A stretch of DNA of 64,000 bases from Bacteroidota bacterium (GTDB lineage: Bacteria > Bacteroidota > Bacteroidia > Flavobacteriales_E > Vicingaceae). A program made the translations under genes and the position numbers. The notes beneath the pieces were generated by a model. The model had not been told where the DNA came from and made no database searches. It was given only the letters and a program-made list of their open reading frames with translations. The stretch's first letter is position 1. Every line of letters starts with the position of its first letter. The DNA is taken from contig JACPDX010000022.1 in assembly GCA_016183805.1 (NCBI GenBank), positions 1-64,000 of the forward strand. The letters run 5' to 3'. This document shows positions 55,856 through 64,000 of this stretch, piece after piece.

Positions 55856-56611
55856 TTACCTCGGCGGAAGCATGTCTTCAAACTCTAAATTATCCTGTTT
55901 TTCTTTAAGTTCGTCTTCTTCTTTAATGAGGGTTTCCTCACAATTTTCACACTTTCCATTGACAAAAATTTCTTTTTTGGTGATGTTTTCTTTTTCGTCA
56001 AAAAACATCCATGCACCATGTCGAACATCGTGTAAAAAATTACCTTCAATCATTTTTTTACCACCTCTGTCGTAATAGTAAGTTTTTCCTTCTAAAACTC
56101 CATTTTTATAGGTCGATTTCATTCTTACTTTACCATCTTCATAATATTGATTCCATTCACCTTCTTCAACGCCATTGGTGTATTCTTTTTCTTCAGCTAT
56201 TTTACCATCTTCAAAAAAGTTTTTTACTGTCCCTTGTTTTTTACCATTCACATAAAGTTCTTCCGAAACCCTATATCCTGCTAAACTGTAATAATTCCAA
56301 ATACTGTCTTTTTGTTGATTTTTGTAGTTTCCTTTGGCTTTTAGATTACCTTCTTCATAAAAAGCGATAGTTCTAGAAACATCGCCATCATAATTCATAA
56401 TAATGCTTGGTTTTCCGGTTTCGTAATAGTAGTTAAATGTTCCTACGGGTTTGTCGTCCTTAAATTGCCCCTGATAACGAACAAATCCATTTTCATAATA
56501 TTTTTTCCAATCGCCTTGTTTTTTACCATTATCATCTATTTTGTTGAGGTTTTGACTAAACAAAAACAGGGTGAAAATTGAAAATATGGATGTAAAAATT
56601 ATTTTTATCAT
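55856..56611 (-). CDS. Secreted MORN-repeat protein
   Basis: A signal peptide (MIKIIFTSIFSIFTLFLFSQ) precedes about eight MORN-like repeats (GDWKKYYENGFVRYQGQF, GTFNYYYETGKPSI, GEWNQYYEDGKVRMKSTY, GKTYYYDRGGKKMIEGNF). The C-terminus is charged (CENCEETLIKEEDEL ... DMLPPR). MORN repeats bind lipids or proteins; YwqK-type antitoxin proteins share the repeat, but nothing here indicates toxin pairing. A TAACTTTA-type box precedes it. Confidence 0.8.
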   Translation of the reverse strand: MIKIIFTSIFSIFTLFLFSQNLNKIDDNGKKQGDWKKYYENGFVRYQGQFKDDKPVGTFNYYYETGKPSIIMNYDGDVSRTIAFYEEGNLKAKGNYKNQQKDSIWNYYSLAGYRVSEELYVNGKKQGTVKNFFEDGKIAEEKEYTNGVEEGEWNQYYEDGKVRMKSTYKNGVLEGKTYYYDRGGKKMIEGNFLHDVRHGAWMFFDEKENITKKEIFVNGKCENCEETLIKEEDELKEKQDNLEFEDMLPPR

Positions 56612-56663
56612 AAGGCTGTAAAGTTAATAATTAACTTGAGTCGAATAACAAATATTGTTCCGA

Positions 56664-57791
56664 TTATAATTTCTGATAAAGTTGAAGCATCTTATCCACC
56701 ATAATTTGCCAAGAATACTTGAGTTTTTCTTGCTGAATTCCTTTGATAAAAAATTCTTCTTTACCATGTGTATAAAAGTCATCAATTGCATCAGCCACAG
56801 CTTCTGTTTTTGGTTCGACAACATAACCGACCACTTGATGTGGAACCATTTCTTTTAAACCACCCACATCAGTAACCAACATCGGCTTGTTGAAATGATA
56901 AGCAATTTGGGTAACACCGCTTTGTGTAGCATGTCGGTAGGGTTGGACAACAATATCTGCCGCACAAAAATAGTTTACTACTTCATTATTTGGAATAAAA
57001 GTTTTGGTGATGATTACATTGCCTTGTAAATTAGAATCGTTAATAATTTTAAGGTATTCGGTTTCATCTTCATAAAACTCCCCGGCAATAAGTAATTTGA
57101 GTTTTTTATTTTTTAATCGTTGGTCGGCAAAAGCGTTCAATAAAATATCTAACCCTTTGTATTTTCTAATGATACCGAAAAACAAGATGTAATTAAAATC
57201 CGGATTTAGTTGAAGTGATTTTTTGGCTTCTAATTTAGATTTTGGTTCGCCAAAGTTATCGTACAAAGGGTGTGGAGTTTTTATAATAGGATTATTTGTA
57301 AATGTTTTTAAATCCTTTTCAACATTTCCAGACAAAACAATAAATCCATCGGTTCGTTTGGTGAAAAAATTAGTTAAAAAACTATCTCCAAATCGTTTTT
57401 CGTGAGGAATAATGTTATGAATTAAACCAATAGTTTTTGATTTTTTGTTGTTTTTTAGGATGGATGCAATTGTACCAAAACAAGGAGCCATAAAAGGCAT
57501 CCAATAACTAAAAATGACTAAATCGGGTTGTTGTTTTTTTATTCTTAATCCAACTTTTATCCAATTGAATGGGTTGATTGAATTTATTTGTTGTGTTATT
57601 TTTAAATTTAAGGGTGGTAAATCATTAGAGAATTGAGTTTTACCAGGAAAGAATATGGAGGGGTATTGAAGTTTAAAAGTAACAATCTCAACTTTATGAT
57701 TGTTTTCTTGAAATGCTTTTGCCAGTCGCTCATTAAACAAAGCAATTCCACCTCGATAAGGGTAAGCAGGACCAATAATAACAATGTTCAT
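56664..57791 (-). CDS. Glycosyltransferase family 4
   Basis: The 375-residue GT-B enzyme has an N-terminal IIGPAYPYRGGIALFNERLA and acceptor domain. The C-terminal donor domain has ILFFGIIRKYKGLDILLNAF, FCAADIVVQPYRHATQSGV (E/Q-x7-type site) and PMLVTDVGGLKEMV. The sugar and acceptor are unknown. It follows the GT2 gene by 12 bases, so the two probably build a common glycan. Confidence 0.9.
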   Translation of the reverse strand: MNIVIIGPAYPYRGGIALFNERLAKAFQENNHKVEIVTFKLQYPSIFFPGKTQFSNDLPPLNLKITQQINSINPFNWIKVGLRIKKQQPDLVIFSYWMPFMAPCFGTIASILKNNKKSKTIGLIHNIIPHEKRFGDSFLTNFFTKRTDGFIVLSGNVEKDLKTFTNNPIIKTPHPLYDNFGEPKSKLEAKKSLQLNPDFNYILFFGIIRKYKGLDILLNAFADQRLKNKKLKLLIAGEFYEDETEYLKIINDSNLQGNVIITKTFIPNNEVVNYFCAADIVVQPYRHATQSGVTQIAYHFNKPMLVTDVGGLKEMVPHQVVGYVVEPKTEAVADAIDDFYTHGKEEFFIKGIQQEKLKYSWQIMVDKMLQLYQKL

Positions 57792-57803
57792 TAGAGATGT
57801 AAA

Positions 57804-58778
57804 TTATATTTTTTTCTCAATATGATAAGTGTTCCTAGTTGGTGAATTTCTTGAAATCAATTCGCCCAAAAATCCCGAAACAAACAATAATGAGCCGAGA
57901 ATCATACTAGTTAATGCAATATAGAAATAAGGATTGTCTGTTACCAAAATGGTGTCAATACCTTTATTTAAACGATACAATTTCATTATTCCAATATAGA
58001 AAGCACTTAAAAAACCAATAAAAAACATAAGAGTACCCAATGTTCCAAACAAGTGCATGGGTCTTTTGCCAAATCGTGCAATAAAAGTAATAGAAAGTAA
58101 ATCTAAAAAACCGTTGATAAATCGCTCTAAACCAAATTTAGTTACACCATATTTTCGTTCTTGATGTTGAACAGGTTTTTCGGTTATTTTTGAAAACCCA
58201 GCCCATTTTGCTAATACAGGAATGTAGCGGTGCATTTCACCATATACTTCAATGGTTTTAATTACCTCTTTTCGATAAGCTTTTAATCCACAGTTAAAAT
58301 CGTGTAAATTGTTAATTCCCGACATTTTTCGGGTTGCCCAATTAAATAATTTGGTAGGAATAGTTTTTGAAAGTGGGTCGTATCTTTTTTTCTTCCAGCC
58401 CGAAACCAAATCGTACTTATCATTTACAATCATGTTGTACATTTCCGGTAATTCATCAGGGCTATCTTGTAAATCGGCATCCATGGTAAAAACCACAGTA
58501 CCTTTCGTTGCTTCAAAACCAACATTTAAACCTGCAGATTTCCCATAATTTCTTCTAAACTTAATTCCTTTTATTGCAGTATTTTTTAGGCAGAGTTGCT
58601 CAATAATATTCCATGAACCATCAGTACTACCATCATCTACAAAAATAATTTCGTAAGAAAAATTATGTTGAAGCATCACTTTTTCAATCCATTCGCTTAA
58701 TTCGGGTAATGATTCTTCTTCATTAAACAATGGAATTACAATAGATATATCGAGGGCTTCATTCATGTTGATTGTCAA
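57804..58778 (-). CDS. Glycosyltransferase family 2 (dolichol-phosphate mannosyltransferase-like)
   Basis: The GT-A domain has ISIVIPLFNEEESLPEL, IFVDDGSTDGSW, FTMDADLQDSPDELP (DxD) and KTIEVYGEMHRYIPVLA. Two C-terminal membrane helices follow (LMFFIGFLSAFYIGIM and FYIALTSMILGSLLFVSGFLG). Such enzymes transfer sugar to polyprenyl phosphate. The listed start overlaps the DUF4199 gene by 20 bases; an ATG at 58766 (MNEALD) is an alternative. It is the middle gene of a three-gene unit with the GT4 gene. Confidence 0.9.
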   Translation of the reverse strand: MTINMNEALDISIVIPLFNEEESLPELSEWIEKVMLQHNFSYEIIFVDDGSTDGSWNIIEQLCLKNTAIKGIKFRRNYGKSAGLNVGFEATKGTVVFTMDADLQDSPDELPEMYNMIVNDKYDLVSGWKKKRYDPLSKTIPTKLFNWATRKMSGINNLHDFNCGLKAYRKEVIKTIEVYGEMHRYIPVLAKWAGFSKITEKPVQHQERKYGVTKFGLERFINGFLDLLSITFIARFGKRPMHLFGTLGTLMFFIGFLSAFYIGIMKLYRLNKGIDTILVTDNPYFYIALTSMILGSLLFVSGFLGELISRNSPTRNTYHIEKKI

Positions 58779-59280
58779 AAATAGGTTTGTTACTTTTTAA
58801 ACTTCTGGCTAAAATTAATGAAACTATTAAACCTCCGATTAATTTATAGATAAAATCCCAAAAAGCTAGAACGGATTGAGATATATTTTGCAATTCTGTT
58901 TGAAGTTGATTATACATATCAACAGAAATCATGGTTTTTAATTGTTCAGCATTTTGAGTCATTTCTGCTTTATAGGTTTCTATTGCATTTGTATTTAAAA
59001 TGCTGGCAGCAATAAGGGAAAGGATATTGACAAACATGGCTTGAAAAAAAATGGTAGAAAAACTAAGTCTAAACAGTTGTGAAAAGGTAAAACTATCTTG
59101 CTGAGTATCTTCTTTAAAAGTTTTTATGGCAAAGTAAGCTGTTATTCCTGGTATCCAGCTTCCCATCCAACTTTCGCTTCCCCATGGGCTGTTGCCTGAA
59201 AATAATAGAAGGAGATAGAACACTAAGCCAATTAAAGCTCCATACAAACCATATTTAAAAGATATTTTATAGTGTTCCAT
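58759..59280 (-). CDS. DUF4199 membrane protein
   Basis: The 173-residue protein has four membrane helices (YGLYGALIGLVFYLLLLF, MGSWIPGITAYFAIKTF, FFQAMFVNILSLIAASIL and LIGGLIVSLILA), with a soluble helical segment before the last. DUF4199 is a Bacteroidota family, often next to GT2 genes, of unknown role. It heads the glycosyltransferase unit. No promoter box of standard form is visible in the spacer next to the SRP RNA gene. Confidence 0.85.
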   Translation of the reverse strand: MEHYKISFKYGLYGALIGLVFYLLLLFSGNSPWGSESWMGSWIPGITAYFAIKTFKEDTQQDSFTFSQLFRLSFSTIFFQAMFVNILSLIAASILNTNAIETYKAEMTQNAEQLKTMISVDMYNQLQTELQNISQSVLAFWDFIYKLIGGLIVSLILARSLKSNKPIFDNQHE

Positions 59281-59357
59281 GTTTTAACATTATTCATGCA
59301 AAATTAATAAAAGATAAAATTTTAACCGTTTAATTGGTCGTTTTAAAAAGATAATTC

Positions 59358-59365
59358 TAATTTTG
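59358..59365 (+). promoter_or_regulatory. -7 box (TAATTTTG) of the SRP RNA gene
   Basis: The box ends at 59365. With TTG at 59334-59336 it gives a 21-base spacer. The first G of the terminal RNA helix is at 59370, so the box-to-start gap is four bases. Confidence 0.6.
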
Positions 59366-59369
59366 TGCC

Positions 59370-59474
59370 GGGCAAGTCTTATACGACCAGCTCCTGCTGA
59401 ACTTCCCCAGGCTGGGAACGGAGCAAGGATAAGCGGTTGAGCGGTGCGATGTAAGTAGCTTGCCCACTTTTTTG
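59370..59474 (+). ncRNA. ffs: Signal recognition particle RNA (4.5S type)
   Basis: The terminal helix GGGCAAG (59370-59376) pairs with CTTGCCC (59459-59465). Between them are the conserved Bacteroidota parts ACCAGCTCCTGCTGAAC, CCCCAGG, an apical GGAA tetraloop (with CTG/CGG closing stem), GGAGCAAGG, and GGTGCGATGTAAGTAG. A T-run follows. It binds Ffh for co-translational membrane targeting. Recognised from the consensus; ends are approximate. Confidence 0.85.
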
Positions 59475-59494
59475 TTTTACTAAAATCTTTCCTT

Positions 59495-59875
59495 ATGAAA
59501 CAAATTGCCACCATTATTTTTCTAGTTATCATTTCAACAACACTTCATGCTCAAGACAATACCTCAATTATTAAAAAATGGAGTTTAATTGAAATTGAAG
59601 AGTTTGGTTCAAAATATCCAAAAACTGACGTACAAAAGGATGATTTTTTCGAATTTACAACAGAAAATAAATTTAGTGGACTTATTAATGGTCAGGTTGT
59701 TGAAGGAACTTGGTCTGATAAGGCTGCAAAATACATTTTAACCCCAAATAAAGAAAAATCAACGTTTAAAGTAAATTGGATAAAATTAGTAAGTATTGAT
59801 AAGGAACAACTAGTGTTAAATTATCAATCGGTTGATTTAATTCAAACGAAGTTATTTTTGAAACCAGCAGAATAA
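59495..59875 (+). CDS. Secreted lipocalin-like protein
   Basis: The 126-residue protein has a signal peptide (MKQIATIIFLVIISTTLHAQ). A lipocalin-type domain follows (IIKKWSLIEIEEFG, DFFEFTTENKFSG, VEGTWSDKAAKYILTP, LVLNYQS), ending LFLKPAE. Such single-domain secreted proteins are common in Bacteroidota and bind unknown ligands. It lies just after the SRP RNA. Confidence 0.7.
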   Translation: MKQIATIIFLVIISTTLHAQDNTSIIKKWSLIEIEEFGSKYPKTDVQKDDFFEFTTENKFSGLINGQVVEGTWSDKAAKYILTPNKEKSTFKVNWIKLVSIDKEQLVLNYQSVDLIQTKLFLKPAE

Positions 59876-59904
59876 ATGGCTGTTCATATTTCTTCAACTC
59901 TTTT

Positions 59905-59935
59905 TTTGCTATTGATAAAAGCATTACTACTTTTG
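59905..59935 (+). promoter_or_regulatory. Promoter of the transaldolase gene
   Basis: TTTG at 59905-59908, a 19-base spacer, and TACTTTTG at 59928-59935 give a textbook -33/-7 Bacteroidota promoter. The leader is about 36 bases and AT-rich. Confidence 0.7.
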
Positions 59936-59975
59936 TAATATTCCATTAAAATAATTAAAAAATAAATATCTACTC

Positions 59976-60632
59976 ATGAAATTTTTTATCGACACAGCAA
60001 ATTTAGACCAAATTAGAGAAGCTCAAGACTTGGGTGTATTAGACGGTGTTACTACAAATCCGTCATTAATGGCAAAAGAAGGCATAAGTGGCTACAATAA
60101 TATTATGGCACATTACAAAGCTATTTGCGATATAGTTGATGGAGACGTTAGTGCAGAGGTTATTGCTACCGATTATGAAGGAATGGTAAAAGAGGGTGAA
60201 AATTTGGCTGCTTTGCATCCACAGATTGTGGTTAAAGTTCCTGCAACCAAAGAAGGAATCAAAGCCATAAAGTATTTTTCAACCAAAGGAATAAAAACCA
60301 ATTGTACCTTAGTTTTTACAGGTGGTCAAGCCTTATTAGCTGCTAAAGCAGGAGCAACTTATGTTTCGCCTTTTGTTGGTCGGTTAGATGATATTTCGTT
60401 TAACGGAATGAATTTGATAGCTGAAATAAGATTGATTTTTGATAATTACGGATTTGAAACACAAATTTTAGCAGCTTCTATCCGAAATACTATGCATATT
60501 TTACAATGTGCTCATTTAGCTGCTGATGTAATGACAGGTCCGTTAAGTGCAATTTTAGGGTTGTTAAAACATCCATTAACGGATAGTGGATTAGCTCAAT
60601 TTTTAGCCGATCATGCTAAAGCGAATAAGTAA
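59976..60632 (+). CDS. tal: Transaldolase (short FSA/TalC-type)
   Basis: The 218-residue TIM-barrel enzyme has [29 protein letters not shown] and [11 protein letters not shown] (Schiff-base Lys region). [29 protein letters not shown] and ILAASIRN also fit. It transfers dihydroxyacetone units in the non-oxidative pentose phosphate pathway; some members act as fructose-6-phosphate aldolases. It is followed by a low-complexity linker and tsaC. Confidence 0.94.
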   Translation: MKFFIDTANLDQIREAQDLGVLDGVTTNPSLMAKEGISGYNNIMAHYKAICDIVDGDVSAEVIATDYEGMVKEGENLAALHPQIVVKVPATKEGIKAIKYFSTKGIKTNCTLVFTGGQALLAAKAGATYVSPFVGRLDDISFNGMNLIAEIRLIFDNYGFETQILAASIRNTMHILQCAHLAADVMTGPLSAILGLLKHPLTDSGLAQFLADHAKANK

Positions 60633-60701
60633 GAAGAAGGAAGCCGGAAGACCGAAGATGGAAGTTTGATGAACAATAACCAGTAACCAGAAACCAGGAA
60701 A
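60633..60701 (+). repeat. Low-complexity linker between tal and tsaC
   Basis: It contains GAAGAAGGAAGCCGGAAG, then GACCGAAGATGGAAG, then AATAACCAGTAACCAG and AAACCAGG, ending at the tsaC start. The AACCAGAAAC word also occurs upstream of mnmA in the same sense. Confidence 0.6.
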
Positions 60702-61319
60702 ATGCTTTTAGACATACATCCAGATAATCCAGATAAAAGAAAAATATTGCAAGTTGTTGCAGTATTAAAAAAAGGTGGTGTAATTATTTATCCTACCGAT
60801 ACGGTTTATAGTATGGCGTGTGATTTAAACAACAGAAAGGCTGTTGAAAAAATGGCTCAACTAAAAGGTGTTAAAGTAGATAAAATTAATTTCTCGCTAA
60901 TTTGTTACGATTTAAGTTCAATCTCTGATTATACTGTTCAGTTTAGTAATGCTACTTATAAATTATTAAACAGAGCATTGCCTGGTCCATATACTTTTAT
61001 TTTGAATGCAAACACGAGTGTTCCAAAATTGTTTAAATCCAATAAAAAAACTATTGGAATAAGAATACCTGACAACAAAATTGCTCGAGAATTAGTTAAG
61101 GAATTAGGAAATCCATTACTATCAACTTCCGTACATGATGATGATGAAATTTTAGAATACATTACTGACCCAGAGTTGATTCATGAAAAATATGAAAACA
61201 CCGTTGATGTAGTTATTGATGGCGGTTTTGGACACAATCACGCCTCAACAGTTATTGATTGTACAGAAGGTGATACAGTAGTATTAAGAGAAGGGATAGG
61301 TTCTTTGTCGGTTTTATAA
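60702..61319 (+). CDS. tsaC: L-threonylcarbamoyladenylate synthase
   Basis: The 205-residue YrdC-fold protein has KKGGVIIYPTDTVYSMACD, KMAQLKGVK, RALPGPYTFIL, IGIRIPDN and PLLSTSVH. It makes threonylcarbamoyl-AMP for t6A37 of tRNA. The C-terminal Sua5 domain is absent, as in the short TsaC/YwlC type. It is co-directional with tal. Confidence 0.93.
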   Translation: MLLDIHPDNPDKRKILQVVAVLKKGGVIIYPTDTVYSMACDLNNRKAVEKMAQLKGVKVDKINFSLICYDLSSISDYTVQFSNATYKLLNRALPGPYTFILNANTSVPKLFKSNKKTIGIRIPDNKIARELVKELGNPLLSTSVHDDDEILEYITDPELIHEKYENTVDVVIDGGFGHNHASTVIDCTEGDTVVLREGIGSLSVL

Positions 61320-61413
61320 TTCTCACCCATTTTTTTGTGTTTAAAAACATTGTTTATTAGGAAATTAGTTGATAATTTAGTTTATCAATTCAATTTAACT
61401 TAAACTTTAAAAC

Positions 61414-62787
61414 ATGAAAAAAACTTTACTTATTTTATCTTCGTTATTAGTTGGTTTCACAGGCTATTCGCAATACGAAGGTTTCGAAAATTGGACTCAA
61501 CAAAACACCCTAATCTTAGATGATTATCGATCTAGTTTAAATGAAGGTCAGGCTGTTGCCGGGTCAACTTCTCAATCATTAGATGCAAACATGGGTAATT
61601 ATTCTGTAAGATTGGAAACAGTACTTTATATGTCGGATACTGTTTTTGGCTACTTTATTAGCGGCGATCCAGATAATATGACACCTGGGCAACAAGTTAC
61701 ACTAAACGATGTAGATAGTGTGATTGGCTACTACAAAGCTGATATACAACCTAATGATTCTGTGCTGTTTATTTGTGCAACAACGTTTTTAAGTAATCCT
61801 AGTGGTGGCGGAACTTATTTTCTCACCCAGTCACAATCTAATTGGACCAGATTTGCCTTTTATATAGGGGCTCCGGTATCGGACTCGTTAATGATTGGAG
61901 CTGCAACAGGAAACCCTTTAGCTGATTTTAGAGGGATACCGGGTACTTGGATACAATTTGATGATATTCAGTTAAAATCGTCAACAGGAGTAACTCAAAA
62001 CATTTTAAACAACAGTTTTGAAAACTGGTCAACCGTTACTTGGGATGATTTAGACAATTGGCAAACATTTAACCAATGGGCTATAGGTGAGCCTGTAATG
62101 CCGGTTGTGAAATCAACAGATGCTTATTCCGGTAATTACGCAATTGAGTTGAATGTACTTTTAAATTCAAATGGTGATACGTTATGGGGTGCAGCAACAA
62201 ACGGTTTTTTTGGGGAAAGCTATTGGGGTGGTGGAGAGCCTTTTACCAGTTCACCTGTTGCGGTTGAATTTTATTACCAATATATGCCTGTAGGTGCTGA
62301 TACTTGTAATGTGAGTTTTGAGTTTAAAAAAACAGGTTTTCCAAGCGAATGGGCTGGGGGAGGTTTTTTTAATACAGTACCTTCCTATACGTTGTTTACC
62401 AACCCGATTTCTCTTTCCAACACACCTGACACCTTAATGATTAATTTATGGACAGGAAGAAACATAGGCAGTAAATTAGTGGTAGATGATATTAATTTTA
62501 TTTATCCTGTGGGAGTTAGTGAATTATTGATTGTTGAAAAGTTAGTAGCTTATCCAAATCCTGTAAAAGATGTGCTGAATTTACGGTTTGAATTAAAAGC
62601 TGATAAAAAGGTGATTGTTAATTTAATAGATGTTACAGGTAAACAATTATCAACTTTTGATTTCGGACATTTAAACCAAGGGGTTTATAACCAAACATTT
62701 AATACTGCTAATTTTGATTCTGGTATTTACTTTATTGAATTTGTTATTGATGACGAAAAAATGGTAGAGCGTTTTATAGTTCAGTAG
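61414..62787 (+). CDS. Secreted protein with type IX secretion sorting domain
   Basis: A signal peptide (MKKTLLILSSLLVGFTGYSQ) leads two jelly-roll-like domains of about 170 residues, both opening with GFENWTQ or SFENWSTV and carrying LDANMGNYSVRLE or DAYSGNYAIELN. Such domains are often carbohydrate-binding. The C-terminal sorting domain has LVAYPNPVKDVLNLRF, VTGKQLSTFDFG and FDSGIYFIEFV. It is a single-gene unit with a strong terminator. Confidence 0.85.
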   Translation: MKKTLLILSSLLVGFTGYSQYEGFENWTQQNTLILDDYRSSLNEGQAVAGSTSQSLDANMGNYSVRLETVLYMSDTVFGYFISGDPDNMTPGQQVTLNDVDSVIGYYKADIQPNDSVLFICATTFLSNPSGGGTYFLTQSQSNWTRFAFYIGAPVSDSLMIGAATGNPLADFRGIPGTWIQFDDIQLKSSTGVTQNILNNSFENWSTVTWDDLDNWQTFNQWAIGEPVMPVVKSTDAYSGNYAIELNVLLNSNGDTLWGAATNGFFGESYWGGGEPFTSSPVAVEFYYQYMPVGADTCNVSFEFKKTGFPSEWAGGGFFNTVPSYTLFTNPISLSNTPDTLMINLWTGRNIGSKLVVDDINFIYPVGVSELLIVEKLVAYPNPVKDVLNLRFELKADKKVIVNLIDVTGKQLSTFDFGHLNQGVYNQTFNTANFDSGIYFIEFVIDDEKMVERFIVQ

Positions 62788-62797
62788 CAAGTAGCCT

Positions 62798-62850
62798 AAA
62801 AAAGACCCAAACAATTCACAATCTAGATTGTGAGTTGTTTGGGTCTTTTT
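62798..62850 (+). terminator. Long Rho-independent terminator
   Basis: A hairpin of about 26 base pairs with one U-G wobble (62798-62824 with 62825-62850) includes AGACCCAAACAA and its complement. A T-run follows. It is also flanked by As, so it could serve the opposite gene too. Confidence 0.9.
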
Positions 62851-62887
62851 AATTAAATATATTTATTTTCAATAATTTTTTGATAAA

Positions 62888-63079
62888 TTATTGACCCCAA
62901 ACGTGTCTGTTTTTATGTTTTCTATTACCAATATGCCCTGATGAACTTACTTTAGCACCACCATTTCTTGGTGCATTATAACCAGGTTTTTTGGAACATG
63001 ATTGAACAGTGGTTGTGAAAGAAAAAAGACTCACCACAAAAAAGAAGGTTAATACTTTGGAGTAAATAGACTTTTTCAT
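62888..63079 (-). CDS. Small lipoprotein-like peptide (63 aa)
   Basis: ATG at 63079 gives MKKSIYSKVLTFFFVVSLFSF and then TTTVQSC, a possible lipobox. The short mature part is basic and ends RKHKNRHVWGQ. An upstream start in the frame would run through the promoter box. Its family is not named, although small lipoproteins ending in His/Arg-rich segments recur in Bacteroidota. Confidence 0.65.
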   Translation of the reverse strand: MKKSIYSKVLTFFFVVSLFSFTTTVQSCSKKPGYNAPRNGGAKVSSSGHIGNRKHKNRHVWGQ

Positions 63080-63090
63080 AATTGAAGTAT

Positions 63091-63098
63091 CAAATTTA
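63091..63098 (-). promoter_or_regulatory. -7 box (TAAATTTG) of the small lipoprotein gene
   Basis: On the minus strand it lies 11 bases before the ATG at 63079, predicting a leader of about seven bases. Confidence 0.55.
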
Positions 63099-63165
63099 AC
63101 GTTAAAGTTAAGCATAATTCCAAAACATCAAAGTAATGTTCATTAAATTATTTATTAAACGCATA

Positions 63166-64000
63166 CTAGTAGGCACCATTTCTTTTCCGTAAAAACCATT
63201 CTAAGGTCAATAATAGAATCAAAACAAAGAAAATCCATTTAATTTGTATCCAATCTTTAATATCGTGTTCTTCATAAATAATTGAAGAGATGTTTTTGTT
63301 TTGTTCAATAGTGGGATTTATCTCATCTATCATTGATGAGTAAAACAGATGTCCACCAAATTTTTTAGCCAAATTTTGCATCAGTTGAACGTCTGCGGTC
63401 GAATTATTGGCTTCTAACATTAGTGGTAGTACCTGAAATTGACCTTTTTGTGTGTAGATTTTTTCTCCTAACTTGGTGCTTGCGATATAATTGTAAATAC
63501 CAGAAACCAAAATTCCGGCATCTAAAACATAAGCTTTAGATGTTTTATTGAACACGTAATTAAATTTTTTATCTTCAGCATTTACAAGTGCGATTTTAAC
63601 TTCAGGTTCGTTAATCAACTCATAACTATCGTTGTATAGTTCTGCATTAATAATAAGTTCTTCATTTTCAAGTATACTTTTGTTTAAGATTACTCTAAAC
63701 TTACTTTTATCATCTTTTACAGCCAAAAATTGAACAGTTTTGTTGATGAGTTCATTTGTGGCATCGTTGTTTGAATTTATCAAAAATTCTTGCATTCTCC
63801 ACCTCCAAATACCTTCCCCAAAAAGAATCGCATTTTTTTTGTTCTCTTGTTCGTTAAATACTAAAAGAGGATTATCGGTTTCTACATTTCCTATTTTTTG
63901 ATTTAACAATTGGTAGCTGTTTGTTTTTATTTGATAATTTCCAAAAAAACCGGATAAAGGAGGAAAGTTTTGAATACTTTTTGATGTATTTTCCGAAATA
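63166..64000 (-). CDS. vWA-type membrane protein, C-terminal part (runs off the window)
   Basis: The frame is open from the window edge to a stop at 63166-63168, about 277 visible codons. The visible part has FPPLSGFFGNY, then LNQKIGNVETDNPLLVF, ILFGEGIWRWRMQEFL and NKTVQFLAVKDDKSKF, then a beta domain. It ends in one membrane helix (IKWIFFVLILLLTLEWF) and RKRNGAY. From memory this matches the C-terminal half of a large VWA-containing Bacteroidota membrane protein; the vWA domain itself would lie beyond the edge. Confidence 0.7.
   Translation of the reverse strand, partial: ISENTSKSIQNFPPLSGFFGNYQIKTNSYQLLNQKIGNVETDNPLLVFNEQENKKNAILFGEGIWRWRMQEFLINSNNDATNELINKTVQFLAVKDDKSKFRVILNKSILENEELIINAELYNDSYELINEPEVKIALVNAEDKKFNYVFNKTSKAYVLDAGILVSGIYNYIASTKLGEKIYTQKGQFQVLPLMLEANNSTADVQLMQNLAKKFGGHLFYSSMIDEINPTIEQNKNISSIIYEEHDIKDWIQIKWIFFVLILLLTLEWFLRKRNGAY

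Noticed and set aside
55848-56370. Plus-strand frames over the MORN-repeat gene
   Set aside because: They are antisense of the repetitive Tyr/Glu/Gly coding and include low-complexity linker sequence.
59290-59532. An 80-codon open frame on the minus strand
   Set aside because: It runs antisense through the SRP RNA gene and the next gene's start; its translation has no protein-like features.

Overview
The window is an AT-rich chromosomal segment of a Bacteroidota bacterium, most likely Flavobacteriales. The evidence is: type IX secretion substrates with C-terminal sorting domains; a sprA gene in a maeB-ruvA-sprA-gcvH-vanZ-tonB run; families such as DUF4296 and DUF4199; a Bacteroidota-type 4.5S RNA; absence of Shine-Dalgarno sequences; and many TAnnTTTG (-7) promoter boxes. 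No tRNA, rRNA, CRISPR array, prophage, transposase or integrase was seen.

Layout. 1-2.6 kb: tail of a probable rplQ, then carA and clpX. 2.6-7.0 kb: a 4.4-kb block bounded by a 56-bp imperfect direct repeat of the clpX 3' end. It carries a WYL-type regulator, a uracil-DNA-glycosylase-like protein, two UVR-motif peptides (one fused to a secreted protein), and two further genes. 7-12 kb: a large sensor kinase with two LytTR response regulators. 12-16.4 kb: a damaged Rieske-like lipoprotein gene, a lipoprotein hydrolase, a secreted protein, terC and nfu. 16.4-18.5 kb: atpD-atpC. 18.7-28.6 kb: housekeeping genes (ribF, hemJ/hemH, aminopeptidase P, queG, ubiX, a sirtuin). 28.7-46.7 kb: maeB, ruvA, a broken sprA, gcvH, vanZ, tonB and a giant alpha-2-macroglobulin. 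46.8-54 kb: lipoproteins and secreted repeat proteins. 54-64 kb: mnmA, glycosyltransferases, the signal recognition particle RNA, transaldolase, tsaC and a vWA-like membrane protein running off the end.

How the parts fit. At least five genes encode proteins with type IX sorting domains, which need SprA for export, yet sprA is interrupted by an out-of-frame deletion. Three other genes show similar damage: the WYL gene (a C-run), a lipoprotein gene (an A-run), and the Rieske-like gene (loss of its signal-peptide region). Either the assembly has indel errors or this lineage is decaying; reads would decide.

The most interesting signals are: the clpX-flanked block with its possible DNA-damage or defence module; a recurrent promoter geometry (TAnnTTTG, 4 nt, ATG) that predicts leaderless mRNAs; families of low-complexity patches placed just 5' of downstream genes; and a duplicated leader plus DUF4296 gene remnant.
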